A stretch of DNA of 64,000 nt from NCBI GenBank assembly GCA_001803635.1, contig MHDU01000038.1, positions 1-64,000 on the forward strand, written 5' to 3'. The notes beneath the pieces were generated by a model, which worked only from the letters and a program-made list of their open reading frames with translations, made no database searches and had not been told where the DNA came from. Both the position numbers and the translations under genes were made by a program. How positions within the stretch are numbered: position 1 is the stretch's first letter; each line of letters opens with the position of its first letter. This document shows positions 32,085 to 42,795 of this stretch, piece after piece. The DNA comes from Nitrospirae bacterium GWB2_47_37 (GTDB lineage: Bacteria > Nitrospirota > Thermodesulfovibrionia > Thermodesulfovibrionales > Dissulfurispiraceae).

Positions 32085-33326
32085 TTGTTAAAAACAGTGG
32101 AAGATATATCGGCTACGAAAAAGCGGCTTAAGATAGAGATACCCGCCGAGGCCATAGAATCGGAGATTAAGAGGGGCCTCGGAGAGGCTCAAAAGAGGGC
32201 GAGGATTCCCGGTTTCAGGCCCGGCAAGGCGCCGATGCATTTGATAGAAAAGAAGTTCGCAAAAGATATAGAGGCCGACGTCCTCGAAAAAATGATTCCG
32301 GATTATTACATTAAGGCATTAAAAGAGGCCGATATAACGCCTGTTTCGCGGCCCGTTGCCGAAGAGTCGTTCGATTTCAAGAGAAACGAGCCCCTTTCCA
32401 TGACCGTTTCGGTGGAGGTGAGGCCGAAGATCGAAAACCTGAATTATGAGGAAATAACCGTTAAAGAAGTTCCGGTCGACGTCAAAGACGAAGACGTGGA
32501 TGAGGTGTTAAAAAGGCTTGCGGAGGAGAGGGCTGCATACGAGTCCGTTGAAGACGCTATAAGCGTCGAAGACCTTATAACAATGGATTATGAGGTTAAG
32601 GATGACGGCACAGCCGCGAATGACGTTGTTTTAAAAGTGGGCAGCGGACCCTATCCTCAGGAGTTCTTCGACGGTCTTATAGGCAGGAAAAAGGACGAGG
32701 GATTAGAGATTACGGCAAGCTTTCCGGAGGATTTGCAGTCGCCGTTTGCCGGTAAAAAACCGACATTTAAAGTAAAGGTAAAGGAAATAAAAAGGCGCAA
32801 TCTGCCTCCTATCGATGACGAGTTCGCTAAGGATCTGGGTTTTGAGAACATAGGATTATTGCAGGATAAGGTGAAAGAGAACATCCTTTTATCCAAAAAC
32901 AGAGACGCTGAAAGGATTAAGCAGAGGGAGATACTCGATAAACTTATAGAATCGCACGAGTTCGAGGCGCCGGAAGGACTTGTTAAAGCCGAGATAGGCT
33001 CAACAGTCGCGGAGATAAAAGCGAGAGGCGGAAACGAAAAGACGGAGGAATCCCTTGCGGAGGAGATAAAACCGCACGCTGAAAAAGGGGTTAAGGCATC
33101 AATCCTCCTCGAACTGATAGGAGAGAAAGAGGGAATAAATGTTTCCGACGACGAGGTCAAGGAGGAGATAATCGAGACCGCTCAGAGGGCATACGTATCT
33201 CCGGAGAATATAATGAAGTATTATGTCGCGCGGGACGGATCGCTGGAGGGCCTGAAGCGCACCGTCTTTGAAAAGAAGGTGCTAAACTTTCTCGTGAATA
33301 AGGCGAAAATAGAAAAAGGAGAATAA
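32085..33326 (+). CDS. tig: Trigger factor
   Basis: 413 aa from a TTG at 32085, chosen because GGGAGGA (32074-32080) sits just upstream and this gives the usual trigger-factor start ([18 protein letters not shown]). The ribosome-binding signature GFRPGKAP lies at about 47-54. A PPIase domain (about 145-230) and a long helical C-terminal domain follow. It chaperones nascent chains. It heads the common tig-clpP-clpX order. Confidence 0.95.
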   Translation: MLKTVEDISATKKRLKIEIPAEAIESEIKRGLGEAQKRARIPGFRPGKAPMHLIEKKFAKDIEADVLEKMIPDYYIKALKEADITPVSRPVAEESFDFKRNEPLSMTVSVEVRPKIENLNYEEITVKEVPVDVKDEDVDEVLKRLAEERAAYESVEDAISVEDLITMDYEVKDDGTAANDVVLKVGSGPYPQEFFDGLIGRKKDEGLEITASFPEDLQSPFAGKKPTFKVKVKEIKRRNLPPIDDEFAKDLGFENIGLLQDKVKENILLSKNRDAERIKQREILDKLIESHEFEAPEGLVKAEIGSTVAEIKARGGNEKTEESLAEEIKPHAEKGVKASILLELIGEKEGINVSDDEVKEEIIETAQRAYVSPENIMKYYVARDGSLEGLKRTVFEKKVLNFLVNKAKIEKGE

Positions 33327-33327
33327 G

Positions 33328-33927
33328 ATGAGCATAGTTCCCATAGTTATAGAGCAGACAGGCAGGACCGAGCGGGCTTACGATATTTATTCGAGGCTTT
33401 TAAAGGACAGGATCATCTTTATCGGCACCGCCATAGACGACAACATAGCGAACGTGGTCATAGCGCAACTGCTTTTTTTGCAGACCGAAGACCCGGAGAA
33501 GGATATTAACATATATATAAATTCGCCGGGAGGCGTTGTATCCGCAGGCCTTGCCATATACGATACAATGCAGTATGTAAAGCCGGATATCGCTACATAC
33601 TGCATCGGACAGGCGGCAAGCATGGGCGCGCTGCTTTTATGCGCCGGAACAAACGGGAAAAGGTTCTCGCTTCCACATTCGAGGATAATGATACACCAGC
33701 CCATAGGCGGTTTTTACGGACAGGCGACGGACGTGGAGATACATGCGCGGGAGATTTTAAGGATGAAGGAAACTCTGAACGGCATTCTTGCAAAACATAC
33801 GGGACAGAGTATCGAAAAGGTTCAGGTGGATACCGAAAGGGATTTTTTCATGTCGGGTCAGGACGCGAAGGAATACGGCATTGTAGATGACGTGATAGCA
33901 ACTGTTAAAGAAACGAAAAAGAAATAG
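33328..33927 (+). CDS. clpP: ATP-dependent Clp protease proteolytic subunit
   Basis: 199 aa. The catalytic serine is in [11 protein letters not shown] (about Ser97) and the histidine in [10 protein letters not shown] (about His122). The start [25 protein letters not shown] is standard. It forms the tetradecameric chamber used by ClpX. Confidence 0.98.
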   Translation: MSIVPIVIEQTGRTERAYDIYSRLLKDRIIFIGTAIDDNIANVVIAQLLFLQTEDPEKDINIYINSPGGVVSAGLAIYDTMQYVKPDIATYCIGQAASMGALLLCAGTNGKRFSLPHSRIMIHQPIGGFYGQATDVEIHAREILRMKETLNGILAKHTGQSIEKVQVDTERDFFMSGQDAKEYGIVDDVIATVKETKKK

Positions 33928-33938
33928 CGGAGGTTTTG

Positions 33939-35186
33939 ATGTCGAAAAAGACGAACGGCGACGTTCTCAGGTGCTCATTCTGCGGAAAAGGGCAGGACGA
34001 GGTCAGGAAGCTTATTGCCGGGCCGATGGTATACATATGCGATGATTGTGTGGGGCTCTGTAATGAGATAATAGATGAAGAGCTTAATGCGCCGGGCAAA
34101 GAACCCTCGAAAAAATTGCCTGCGCCGGCTGAGATAAATAAGTTTTTGAACGATTACGTCATCGGGCAGGAAAGGGCCAAGAAAATACTCTCGGTCGCGG
34201 TGCATAATCACTATAAAAGGATATCCGGCGGAGCCAAGTCCGATGTCGAACTCCAAAAGAGCAATATACTGCTCATCGGGCCTACAGGCACGGGCAAGAC
34301 TCTTTTAGCGCAGACCCTTGCGCGTTTTCTGGATGTGCCGTTCACCATAGCGGATGCGACTACGCTCACCGAAGCCGGGTATGTCGGCGAGGACGTGGAA
34401 AACGTGCTTTTAAAGCTCCTGCAGGCGGCGGATTACGACGCTGAACGGGCGCAGAGGGGCATTATCTACATCGACGAGATAGATAAGATAAGCAGAAAGG
34501 CGGACAGCCCTTCCATAACGAGGGATGTATCGGGAGAGGGCGTGCAGCAGGCTCTTTTAAAGATCATAGAAGGAACGGTCGCTAACATTCCCCCTCAAGG
34601 CGGCAGAAAACATCCCCAGCAGGAATATATACAGCTTAATACTACGAACATCCTGTTTATATGCGGCGGCGCTTTTGTGGGCCTCGATAAAATCATCGAC
34701 CGGCGGATCGGCAAAAAAAGCATAGGGTTCGGATCGGATTTTACGGTGCGCAAGGAAAAGAAGGCGGACAATGTCAATGTCTTGAATCTCGTCGAACCCG
34801 GGGATTTGATGAAATACGGCTTAATCCCGGAGTTTATAGGGAGGCTTCCGGTTGTCGCGACCCTCGATGAACTGGACGAGCAGGCCCTTGTAAAGATATT
34901 GACGACGCCTAAGAATGCGCTTACAAAGCAGTATCAGAAACTCCTGTCTTTCGACAATGTCCGTTTAAAGTTTACGGACGGAGCCTTGTCCGCGATAGCA
35001 AAAAAGGCGGTGCGAAGAAAGGCGGGCGCGCGCGGATTGAGGGCCATACTCGAAGATGTGATGCTCGATGTCATGTACGATATACCCTCGATGTCGGGAG
35101 TAGCCGAGTGCGTCATAAGCGAGGAGGCGATTACCAAAAAGGAAACGCCCTTAATCGTATATGAAAAACAAGCTGAATCGGCATGA
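33939..35186 (+). CDS. clpX: Clp protease ATPase subunit ClpX
   Basis: 415 aa. The N-terminal zinc-binding domain reads [11 protein letters not shown] then CDDCVGLC. Walker A is GPTGTGKT, Walker [10 protein letters not shown] and the pore loop is [13 protein letters not shown] precedes the ATG at 33939. It unfolds substrates for ClpP. Confidence 0.98.
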   Translation: MSKKTNGDVLRCSFCGKGQDEVRKLIAGPMVYICDDCVGLCNEIIDEELNAPGKEPSKKLPAPAEINKFLNDYVIGQERAKKILSVAVHNHYKRISGGAKSDVELQKSNILLIGPTGTGKTLLAQTLARFLDVPFTIADATTLTEAGYVGEDVENVLLKLLQAADYDAERAQRGIIYIDEIDKISRKADSPSITRDVSGEGVQQALLKIIEGTVANIPPQGGRKHPQQEYIQLNTTNILFICGGAFVGLDKIIDRRIGKKSIGFGSDFTVRKEKKADNVNVLNLVEPGDLMKYGLIPEFIGRLPVVATLDELDEQALVKILTTPKNALTKQYQKLLSFDNVRLKFTDGALSAIAKKAVRRKAGARGLRAILEDVMLDVMYDIPSMSGVAECVISEEAITKKETPLIVYEKQAESA

Positions 35187-35189
35187 GAG

Positions 35190-35768
35190 ATGTGTAACCT
35201 GATATATAAGGCAGGTGTAATAATCGTTCCATTATTTCTATGTCTTATATTGTTTGCCGACGCGCATGCCTTTTGTTTTGAAGAGGCGGCAAGGACTTAC
35301 GGCATAAATCAGGCGCTTATCGAAAGCATCGCAAGAACGGAATCGAACCTCAACCCGAAGGCTGTAAACAAAAATCTCAACGGCTCCATGGATATGGGGC
35401 TTATGCAGATAAATTCCTTCTGGATTAAGCCCCTCGGATTAAACGCCGGCGAACTCATCTCCAATCCATGCTATAACACAATGACAGGCGCAAAAATACT
35501 CAAACAGTGCATCGATAGGTACGGTTACACATGGGAAGCGGTAGGTTGTTATAACGCGACAAGCAAACATAAAAGGGCGAATTACTCATGGAAGATATTC
35601 AATGCGCTTAATAAAGCCGATAGGTCGGCGGATGGAGAAAGAAAGTTAGAGGTTGGAGTTAAGATTCAGGAAACTCAAAACTTAAAACTCTTTTTCAGCG
35701 TCAGAGACGAAATGTCCGGCCATGAGCCGTCAGCCGTCAGCCGTGTGCTGAAGATGGAATCGCAGTGA
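35190..35768 (+). CDS. Lytic transglycosylase (SLT, family 1) exported
   Basis: 192 aa with a signal peptide (about 1-27, AHA-FC). The catalytic Glu is in ARTESNLNP, with downstream GLMQINSFW and AVGCYNA motifs of the lysozyme-like SLT fold (IagB/PilT-type). The last about 45 residues are unlike the family and include a short tandem of the codons for Ala-Val-Ser. It sits next to the pilus cluster and could open peptidoglycan for the machine. Confidence 0.9.
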   Translation: MCNLIYKAGVIIVPLFLCLILFADAHAFCFEEAARTYGINQALIESIARTESNLNPKAVNKNLNGSMDMGLMQINSFWIKPLGLNAGELISNPCYNTMTGAKILKQCIDRYGYTWEAVGCYNATSKHKRANYSWKIFNALNKADRSADGERKLEVGVKIQETQNLKLFFSVRDEMSGHEPSAVSRVLKMESQ

Positions 35769-36928
35769 GCCTGTTAGCGGATCTCCTCTCCAAGATAAAA
35801 CCTTACACGGCTAAAGGGGACGTGCCTCCCGGCCTTAAAAATGTAGTTTCCGATTCTACAAAAAAAGAAACAGCAAGAAAAAAAATCGTTATATTTTCCG
35901 TTTTAGTTATTCTCGCAGTTGTTGCCGGAGTCGGCGCCGTTTACATAATGGATATTTATCTGAAGCCGTCTCAAATAAAGAGGGCAGAGCGCAGGCCGCA
36001 GCCCGCGGCAGTCGAAAGCCCTAAGGCTGAAGTTAAGATTCAAGAGCAGCCTCCCATTACGGATGCTGTAACTCCAAAAATTCCTTCAGAAGCGGAAACA
36101 AAAGCCGCTTCACGGAAGGCGGCGGATAAGAGAGAGCCGGAAGTTCTTAAAGATAAAGCTCAGCCTGCTGTGAAGCCGAAAGAGAGAGGTCAGGCCGCTG
36201 CCGGGAAAAGAAAAAAGGAGCCTGCCGATAAAACGGTAAAGCAGGCCGAAATGCAGCGCGAGAACATTTCGGACGATTCGCAGCCGAAAAGGGATGTTAA
36301 GTCTCAACAGCCGAAGAAAGCGGAATCTCAGGAAGCCGCTCAAAAAGAAAAACAGGCGCCGGATTCTTCAAGCAGGGATGTGTACCTTTATACCGCAAGG
36401 ACATACGAATCGAGAAGGGATTATCAGCAGGCGTTTTTGAATTATAAAAAGGCATTGGAGATAGACCCTGAAAATTACGTTATCATGAATAATATTTCGA
36501 GCGTGCTTATTCAACTTTCCTCCTTTGAAGAAGCCGTAGGGTATGCCGGCAAGGTCTTAAGCATAAAAAAAGATTACGTGCCCTCTCTTGTTAATTTAGG
36601 CATAGCTTATATACGGCTCGGCAACCTCACCGAAGGCGAGGGGTATCTCTCCAAGGCATTGTCGAGGGAGCCGTCGAATAATTACGCCCTTCTTAATCTC
36701 GGTATTCTTCATGAAAGGCGCGGGGATAATGATAAGGCATACGGATATTTCTTGAAGCTTTCGGATATGAGGGACGTTCAGGGTTATCTCGGCGTCGGGC
36801 GCATTTTTGAAAAGCAGGGCAGGAAGGCGGACGCGTCAAGGATATATAAGGATATACTTTCTATTAATAACATAGATTCAAAGACCAAGAAATTCGTGAA
36901 CGACAGGCTGATACAATTAGGGCAGTAG
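35765..36928 (+). CDS. Membrane-anchored TPR protein (MshN-like)
   Basis: 387 aa from a GTG overlapping the transglycosylase stop. One membrane segment (about 40-62) is followed by a Lys/Glu/Ala/Pro-rich linker (about 70-200) and four or five TPR repeats (about 205-380), e.g. TYESRRDYQQAFLNYKKALE. MshN in MSHA clusters has the same plan. It converges on the MshM-like ATPase gene. Pilus assembly is the likely role, from context. Confidence 0.8.
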   Translation: MSLLADLLSKIKPYTAKGDVPPGLKNVVSDSTKKETARKKIVIFSVLVILAVVAGVGAVYIMDIYLKPSQIKRAERRPQPAAVESPKAEVKIQEQPPITDAVTPKIPSEAETKAASRKAADKREPEVLKDKAQPAVKPKERGQAAAGKRKKEPADKTVKQAEMQRENISDDSQPKRDVKSQQPKKAESQEAAQKEKQAPDSSSRDVYLYTARTYESRRDYQQAFLNYKKALEIDPENYVIMNNISSVLIQLSSFEEAVGYAGKVLSIKKDYVPSLVNLGIAYIRLGNLTEGEGYLSKALSREPSNNYALLNLGILHERRGDNDKAYGYFLKLSDMRDVQGYLGVGRIFEKQGRKADASRIYKDILSINNIDSKTKKFVNDRLIQLGQ

Positions 36929-36939
36929 TGATAGGTTTC

Positions 36940-36988
36940 GGGACAGTCCCGAATCTACGGCTTCGCCCGTAATTCTGGGACAGTCCCC
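36940..36988. repeat. 49-bp REP-like repeat, copy 1
   Basis: GGGACAGTCCC at both ends of a 49-bp unit whose centre ACGG-CTTCG-CCGT is a hairpin. A near-identical unit lies at 43231-43280 in the same orientation. This copy overlaps the last codons of the ATPase gene on the - strand. Confidence 0.8.
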
Positions 36989-38235
36989 TGCTCTAATCTC
37001 ACTGCCTTGTCGGCGATCCAGCCTTCTTTGCCTTCCGATGTTTTTACCTTGTACCATTTCCTGCCGCCGATTTCCGTGAACTCGTCCGTTATCTCGAAAA
37101 CCTTTCCCTTCGACGCCGGTGTAACGGTCTCGGCGTTGATTGAGGGTTCGGTTCTTAGATTGGCGGTATCCGCAACAACTATTAATGTTTTTTGCCGCGC
37201 TGTTATATCTATGCCCGGCCCCGGGAGTTTATCGGTATTGACCGCATCGACCTTAGGCGGTTCTTTTACAACGGCATCCTGCCTGTCTGCTCTATGAGTC
37301 GAATCTGCGACCGGGGTAATATGCAGATCGTAATTCATGATAATCGCAATCGCGAAGGCGGTTATAAGAAGCGCGGCTAAAAGGGATGCCTTTAGAACCT
37401 TTCGCCGTTTAACTACAGGCATCGCGACATCGGAAATATGGCGTATCGCATATTCGACATGCCGTTTTTTAACCTGCCTGCTCATGTCTAAGTAAGCCGC
37501 CATCATAGCCCTCGAACATATCAGGTTTATGAGCCTCGGAATTCCTTTGGATAATTTATGAATAAATCTCTTCGCCCTGTCTTCGAATACGACATTGCCC
37601 TTACCGGCCTTTACCAGCCTGTAATTGATGTAGTCGGAAGCCTCATTTATCGTCAGAGGCATTAGAGTAGTTCTTACGGTTATACGCTGATTCAGTTGTT
37701 TGAGATTTTCCGAAAACAGTCTGCTCCTTAATTCCGGCTGCCCTATCAGGACTATCTGTAGCAGCTTTTCCTTTTCGGTTTCGAGATTCGACAGCAGCCT
37801 TAACTCCTCAAGCGTTTCGTCGGGAAGGTTCTGTGCCTCATCTACTATAATGATTATCCTCCGCCCGAACATAGAGTTTTCTATGAGAAAATCCCTGAAT
37901 GCCCTGATAATCTCGTTTTTATTCGTGTTTTTTACTTTTACGTTAAGGTCTTCGAGCACCGTGAGCAGAAATTCCTCCGGCGAGAGCCTCGGCGTCAGGA
38001 CAAGCGCTATGCCTGCCCTGTCTTTCCACCTGTCGGTGTTGAGGAATGTATTGAGCAGTGTGGTTTTACCCGTTCCGGGTTCTCCGGTGCACATGAAAAA
38101 TCCCTCTTTCTGCTCCACGATGTAATTGAAAGACGAGAGCGCTTCGTTATGGCTCCCTGACGGATAGAAATAAAATGGATCCGGAGTAAGCCTGAAGGGG
38201 TTTTCTTTTAAATCGAAAAATTCGAGGTAATCCAT
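36955..38235 (-). CDS. ExeA/MshM-like AAA ATPase with C-terminal SH3-like domain
   Basis: 426 aa. The start MDYLEFFDLKENPFRLTPDPFYFYPSGSH is typical of ExeA/GspA-type ATPases. Walker A is GEPGTGKTTLL and Walker B IIIVDEAQNL. A membrane segment (about 285-303) separates the cytoplasmic ATPase from a periplasmic bacterial SH3 domain (about 345-415, ANLRTEPSINAETV then GWIADKAVRL), expected to bind peptidoglycan. The last residues (GTVPELRAKP) are encoded by the REP-like repeat. First gene after the GspF-like gene, overlapping it by 1 bp. Confidence 0.9.
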   Translation of the reverse strand: MDYLEFFDLKENPFRLTPDPFYFYPSGSHNEALSSFNYIVEQKEGFFMCTGEPGTGKTTLLNTFLNTDRWKDRAGIALVLTPRLSPEEFLLTVLEDLNVKVKNTNKNEIIRAFRDFLIENSMFGRRIIIIVDEAQNLPDETLEELRLLSNLETEKEKLLQIVLIGQPELRSRLFSENLKQLNQRITVRTTLMPLTINEASDYINYRLVKAGKGNVVFEDRAKRFIHKLSKGIPRLINLICSRAMMAAYLDMSRQVKKRHVEYAIRHISDVAMPVVKRRKVLKASLLAALLITAFAIAIIMNYDLHITPVADSTHRADRQDAVVKEPPKVDAVNTDKLPGPGIDITARQKTLIVVADTANLRTEPSINAETVTPASKGKVFEITDEFTEIGGRKWYKVKTSEGKEGWIADKAVRLEQGTVPELRAKP

Positions 38236-39455
38236 TATCTCCCCTTGCCGAATGTTGAAATAAGGTCATAGAGCGGCAGCATAAGCCCTATGATGATTAC
38301 CGCGAAAAGCCCGCCTACAACCGCGATTACAATGGGCTCTATCATCTTGCCCATTTTATCGGATATATCATCCAGTTTTTTGATATAAAGCTTCGAAAGA
38401 AAGGCGAACTGCTCGTCGAGGTTGCCGCTCGTCTCGCCTATATCCACCATTCTTATAACGAGCGGCGGAAAAACCGGATGTTCCCTCATAGCGTCGGATA
38501 TCCTGCTTCCGGCTGCTATAGTATCGTTCGACTTAAGTATAGCCCTTTTGAACACCTCATTGCCTATAACGTCCGCGATTATATCGAAGGACCTGTTTAT
38601 GGTGAGGCCGGCCACTATAAGTATCCGGAGTTGCTCGGAAAAGAGAGCTAACAGTTTGTTGTATACCACAAGCTTTACGATAGGGAATGCAAGTTTGAGC
38701 CTGTCCACGTAATATCTGGTGCGTTCTTTCTGCTTCAGTATCTGGAAAAGGGCAAAAATCGCGACCGGCATGAGCGGAATAAGATACCAGTATGCCTGTG
38801 TGAAATTGCTTACATGCAGGAGAATCCGCGTTATTAGCGGCAGTTTTACGCCCATTTCCATAAGGGTCTTCATTATCTTGGGCAAAACGTACGCAAGCCA
38901 GAATATCAGGGCGCCCATGGTCGTGACTAAGGCAAAGGCAGGATAAATAAGCGCCCTCTTTATTGCAGAGGCGAGGTCTTCCATTTTTTGCAGGTGATCC
39001 GCAATATCCAGCAGGCTTCTTTCAAGGCGTCCTGTTTCCTCCCCGATCTTTACCAGCCTGACAAAGACATCCGGGAAAACATTTTTGTGGGCATCTACTG
39101 CGTCGGAAAATCTTAGCCCCATTTCGGTGCGTTTTTTTATGTCCGTTATAATGCCGTTGAGTTTTTTATTCTCTGTTGTCGCTATGATGTCTCCGAGCGC
39201 TGAAAGGAGCGGTACGCCTGCCCGGAGCATAATGGAAAGATTATTGGCAAATTCTATGACATCCTTGCGTTGCAGCTTACGCGAGAGTAGGACGCCTCTA
39301 AGATACGCGGCCGCGCTGCTTGCCTTTTTAAGGTTGAGAATATAAAACCCTCTTGAGGCGAGATCGCCGTAAACGGAGCCTATATCCTCTCCTTCGGCAA
39401 GGCCTCTTACGATCACGCCGTCGGCATCTAAGGCCTTATATGAAAAATAGTTCAT
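38235..39455 (-). CDS. Type II secretion/type IV pilus inner-membrane platform protein (GspF/PilC/MshG)
   Basis: 406 aa, beginning MNYFSYKALDADGVIVRGLAEGED. Two GspF domains (about 65-190 and 265-390) each hold a membrane segment pair, with conserved G-E-E-T-G-R-L and DIGETSGNLDEQ motifs. It anchors the ATPase to the inner membrane. Starts overlapping the GspE-like gene by 4 bp. Confidence 0.93.
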   Translation of the reverse strand: MNYFSYKALDADGVIVRGLAEGEDIGSVYGDLASRGFYILNLKKASSAAAYLRGVLLSRKLQRKDVIEFANNLSIMLRAGVPLLSALGDIIATTENKKLNGIITDIKKRTEMGLRFSDAVDAHKNVFPDVFVRLVKIGEETGRLERSLLDIADHLQKMEDLASAIKRALIYPAFALVTTMGALIFWLAYVLPKIMKTLMEMGVKLPLITRILLHVSNFTQAYWYLIPLMPVAIFALFQILKQKERTRYYVDRLKLAFPIVKLVVYNKLLALFSEQLRILIVAGLTINRSFDIIADVIGNEVFKRAILKSNDTIAAGSRISDAMREHPVFPPLVIRMVDIGETSGNLDEQFAFLSKLYIKKLDDISDKMGKMIEPIVIAVVGGLFAVIIIGLMLPLYDLISTFGKGR

Positions 39456-41098
39456 CCCGCTACTCTTAGAACTTCATCGAGGGTAGTAATCCCTTCAGCC
39501 GCCTTTATTATGGCGTCTTCCTTCAAGGGGCGCATGCCTTTTTTTACCGCGGCTTCCTTTATCGCTATGATAGAAGCCCCCGAATATATCATTTCCCGTA
39601 TCTCGTCGTCGATGATCAGTATCTCTCCTATAACCGTTCTTCCGGTATAGCCCGTGCCGCTGCACTTGGAACAGCCCTTGCCCTTAAAGGCGCTGCTTAA
39701 AGTTATCCCGTATTCTTTAAAGACCGATATTTCATGTTCGTTCAGGCTGTATTCAATTTTGCAATAACGGCATATTTTTCTTGCCAGCCTCTGCGCCATT
39801 ATTGCAAGAAGAGATGAGGACATCAGGAACCTATCCACCTGTAAATCCAAAAGCCTCGGGATTGCCGTTACCGCGTCGTTTGTATGGAGCGTAGATAAAA
39901 CAAGGTGTCCTGTTATGGATGACCTGATTGCTATTTTGGCGGTTTCCTCGTCTCTTATCTCTCCGAGAAGCATTACATCGGGGTCCTGCCTCATGAAATT
40001 CCTGCCGGCGAGGGCGAAGTCATAGCCGGCCTTTTCATTGACCTGCGTCTGTTTGATCAAGCTGAGCTTGTATTCAACCGGATCTTCGACTGTAAGGACG
40101 TTCCTTTCAATAAGGTTTATTTCTCTTAATGCGGCATAAAGGGTGGTTGTTTTACCGCTTCCGGTAGGGCCTGTAATAAGAATTATCCCGTAAGGTTTAT
40201 GGAATAATGCCTTTATTTTTTTTGTATTGACCTCATCGAACCCGAGCATTTCGATCCTTAACAGCGACCCCGTGCCTGCGAGTATTCTCATCACTATGTT
40301 TTCTCCATATATCGTAGGAATCGTCGATATGCGGAGGTCATATCCTTTGCTCAGAAAATCGAACCTGAAAGAACCGTCTTGCGGCAACCTTTGCTCCGCT
40401 ATGTCGAGCTGCGCGAGTATCTTTATCCTCGATACGATACCGTTGTGGGCGGCCTTGGGGATGCCGTGGCCGTGCTGCATGACGCCGTCTACGCGGTAGA
40501 AAATATTTATCATGTCGGCGGTGGGGTTGACATGTATATCCGTTGCGTTTTTTCTGATCCCGTCCATTATGATGAGGTTTGCGAGGTTCGTTACGGCGGC
40601 GCCTGTGGCGGTCTCCGTAGCCTTGATCTCGGATATTATGTCTTCCATTCTCTTATGAATAGGGTTTTCGAGGAAAAAGTATGCCCTGTCCATCGCGTCC
40701 CGGAAGCTGTCCGCATCCACCATGCAGACCTTGGGCGGGCTTTTTACGGCCCTTGTAGCGGTATCTACCGCTACAATATTGCTCGGGTTAGTTATACCTA
40801 TGGTCATGCGCCCGTCTTCCATGTCGAGGGGAATGAACCCTGCCTTTTCAGCAATGTCTTTTTGCACGGCCCTGAGGGCATTTTCCGATATGGCATACTC
40901 GCCGAGGTCTATGAATTCTATACCGGATTGCTCTGCCAGTATCCGCCCCAGCTCTTTAGACGATATAAAGCCGAGATTTACGAGGGCGTCGCCGAGCAGG
41001 GTGCCGGTTATTTTTTGCTGGATTAAAGCGACATGGAGCTGTTCGTCGGTGAGGAGCCCCCGCGCCTTTAATAAATCGCCTATTCTTATAGTTGCCAT
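39452..41098 (-). CDS. Pilus assembly/secretion ATPase (GspE/PilB/MshE)
   Basis: 548 aa. The N-terminal MshEN domain (RIGDLLKARGLLTDEQLHVAL) is often a cyclic-di-GMP receptor; binding here is inference. Walker A is GPTGSGKTTTLYAAL, the Asp box and Walker B (DPDVMLLGEIRDEETA) follow. The zinc-binding C-x-x-C pairs are CRYC and CSKC. It powers pilin extraction. Confidence 0.95.
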   Translation of the reverse strand: MATIRIGDLLKARGLLTDEQLHVALIQQKITGTLLGDALVNLGFISSKELGRILAEQSGIEFIDLGEYAISENALRAVQKDIAEKAGFIPLDMEDGRMTIGITNPSNIVAVDTATRAVKSPPKVCMVDADSFRDAMDRAYFFLENPIHKRMEDIISEIKATETATGAAVTNLANLIIMDGIRKNATDIHVNPTADMINIFYRVDGVMQHGHGIPKAAHNGIVSRIKILAQLDIAEQRLPQDGSFRFDFLSKGYDLRISTIPTIYGENIVMRILAGTGSLLRIEMLGFDEVNTKKIKALFHKPYGIILITGPTGSGKTTTLYAALREINLIERNVLTVEDPVEYKLSLIKQTQVNEKAGYDFALAGRNFMRQDPDVMLLGEIRDEETAKIAIRSSITGHLVLSTLHTNDAVTAIPRLLDLQVDRFLMSSSLLAIMAQRLARKICRYCKIEYSLNEHEISVFKEYGITLSSAFKGKGCSKCSGTGYTGRTVIGEILIIDDEIREMIYSGASIIAIKEAAVKKGMRPLKEDAIIKAAEGITTLDEVLRVAG

Positions 41099-41136
41099 AA
41101 TTTTCTAAAACCGTTTAAACTGTTTGAACCGTTTAT

Positions 41137-42795
41137 CTACCTCGATACCAGTATAGGCTGAAGGACGATAACAAGCTCCGAACGGGATTCCAGCTTGTCC
41201 CTGTTTTTAAATGCCTCGCCTAAAACAGGCACATCACCCAGCCCCGGAATTTTATAATCGCTGACGCTCTCTTTTTTGGATATCAATCCGCCGATTACGA
41301 CCATCTGCCCGTCCCTTACCTTCACCGTAGTGCTGAGTTCGCGCAGATCAACCGTAGGGAGCGAGATTTGGGTTTGGGTCGTCCCGCTTCCGAGCGTTTT
41401 ATCTTCGAGTTTTATCAAATCCGAGATTATGGGGGTTATTGTCATTGAGATCTCCCCGTTTTCATTGATGTAGGGAACTATTCCTATCATAATGCCGGAA
41501 AGTATGTTGCTCGTCGTAACCGTAAAAGAGGTTGTCGGAGTAGTGCCGGTAGTAGTTATCGTTTCGACTTTCGATATGAAACTCTGATTTCTTCCGACGC
41601 TTAGAAGGGCTGTCTGGCCGTTCATTATGTTGACCCTCGGATTTGACAGTGTTCGCACATCCCCCTGTGATTGAAGAGCCTTTAAAAGTGATGTAAAGTT
41701 TCCCCGTGTAACACCCATATTTATGTAAGGGCTTGTAAGAGGAACTACTCCTGTAAAGCCCGGTGTCAGCGTGGTAAGGTCGATTTTAAAGTCGTCCAGT
41801 TTCTGGTTTAGTAAACCCCAGTCGATTCCGTATTTCAATCCTTCGGATAACTGTACCTCTATTATTTTAGCCTCGACAAGAACCTGCCTGCTTATAATCC
41901 TTTTTATCGTATTCAGATATTGCTCGACCCGTTCTATATTCCTCTTCGTAGATGTTACAAATATTGTCCCTGTCAGCCTGTTAATAGTATGGCTTTGCTG
42001 TACCGGAGCGACTGTTGTTGCAGGCGTGCCTCCAGCAGGGGGCGCTGTTGCCGGCTGCGCCGCGCCTAAAATGCTTGCGATAGATTTTTCGATCGCATCC
42101 CAGAAATTAAAGGCGGTGGTATCGCTCTTTGTATTCTGGGTAATATTTCCTTTTATAGTTGTACTCCCTCCCGATGTGCTTCCTCCAGCCAACGAGCCCG
42201 TAGCACCGCCGAGTATATCGCCGCCGACATCGACGCTGTAAGTCTGCAAAACAGCCGGATGCCCCAATTCGAATATCTTTGTATCGACAGCTTTTACAAA
42301 AAGCATATTGTCTTTTATGTTGTAAAAATAATCCACGGACGAAAATATCGTATTCAGGGCGTCTTCGGCGCTCATGTTCCTTAATGTCAGGCTGATGGGA
42401 GTTTCGGCGTTAACCCCCCTTTCCATAACGAGATTAAGGCCCGTAGCCTCGGAGATAACGTAAAGCACGTCCCGCAAAGGCGTGTTTCTTGCCTTAATAT
42501 CGACAATTCTTGTTTTGAGGGGAGAAACGTCTTCAGTCACCGGCATAAAGTCCGGCATCTTCGGCTCGGATGGAGGCGGCCTGTCAGGTTTTACCTCCTG
42601 AGCCTCTTTCGGTATCTGAATTTCTCTCTTTATGTCGGTGTAAGAACAGGATAAAAGCAGCAGAGCAGCAGAGCAATAGAGCAGTAAGTTTAGAGCGGTA
42701 GTCTTTAAGGGGTATAAATTTATTTCATAGCGTAACTGTTGTTCTGATGATCTGCTGCCCTGTTGCTCTATTCTATCTTTATCCATTTTGCCCAC
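41137..42795 (-). CDS. Secretin (GspD/MshL-like lipoprotein)
   Basis: 552 aa. After about 35 residues of repeat-like Gln/Ser/Arg sequence comes a lipoprotein signal (LLLYCSAALLLLSCS). A STN/N0 domain (about 95-165), a Gly/Ser/Thr-rich linker and the secretin domain (about 320-550, ending VPVLGEAFKNRDKLESRSELVIVL) follow. It forms the outer-membrane ring. The exact start is unsure: GTG 42795 and ATG 42786 both lack a clear ribosome-binding site, and the first codons overlap the PilP-like gene. Confidence 0.9.
   Translation of the reverse strand: MGKMDKDRIEQQGSRSSEQQLRYEINLYPLKTTALNLLLYCSAALLLLSCSYTDIKREIQIPKEAQEVKPDRPPPSEPKMPDFMPVTEDVSPLKTRIVDIKARNTPLRDVLYVISEATGLNLVMERGVNAETPISLTLRNMSAEDALNTIFSSVDYFYNIKDNMLFVKAVDTKIFELGHPAVLQTYSVDVGGDILGGATGSLAGGSTSGGSTTIKGNITQNTKSDTTAFNFWDAIEKSIASILGAAQPATAPPAGGTPATTVAPVQQSHTINRLTGTIFVTSTKRNIERVEQYLNTIKRIISRQVLVEAKIIEVQLSEGLKYGIDWGLLNQKLDDFKIDLTTLTPGFTGVVPLTSPYINMGVTRGNFTSLLKALQSQGDVRTLSNPRVNIMNGQTALLSVGRNQSFISKVETITTTGTTPTTSFTVTTSNILSGIMIGIVPYINENGEISMTITPIISDLIKLEDKTLGSGTTQTQISLPTVDLRELSTTVKVRDGQMVVIGGLISKKESVSDYKIPGLGDVPVLGEAFKNRDKLESRSELVIVLQPILVSR

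Noticed and set aside
35727-35752. Short tandem GCCGTCA repeat near the transglycosylase 3' end as a CRISPR or regulatory array
   Set aside because: Only about three short units within a coding frame, with no spacers.
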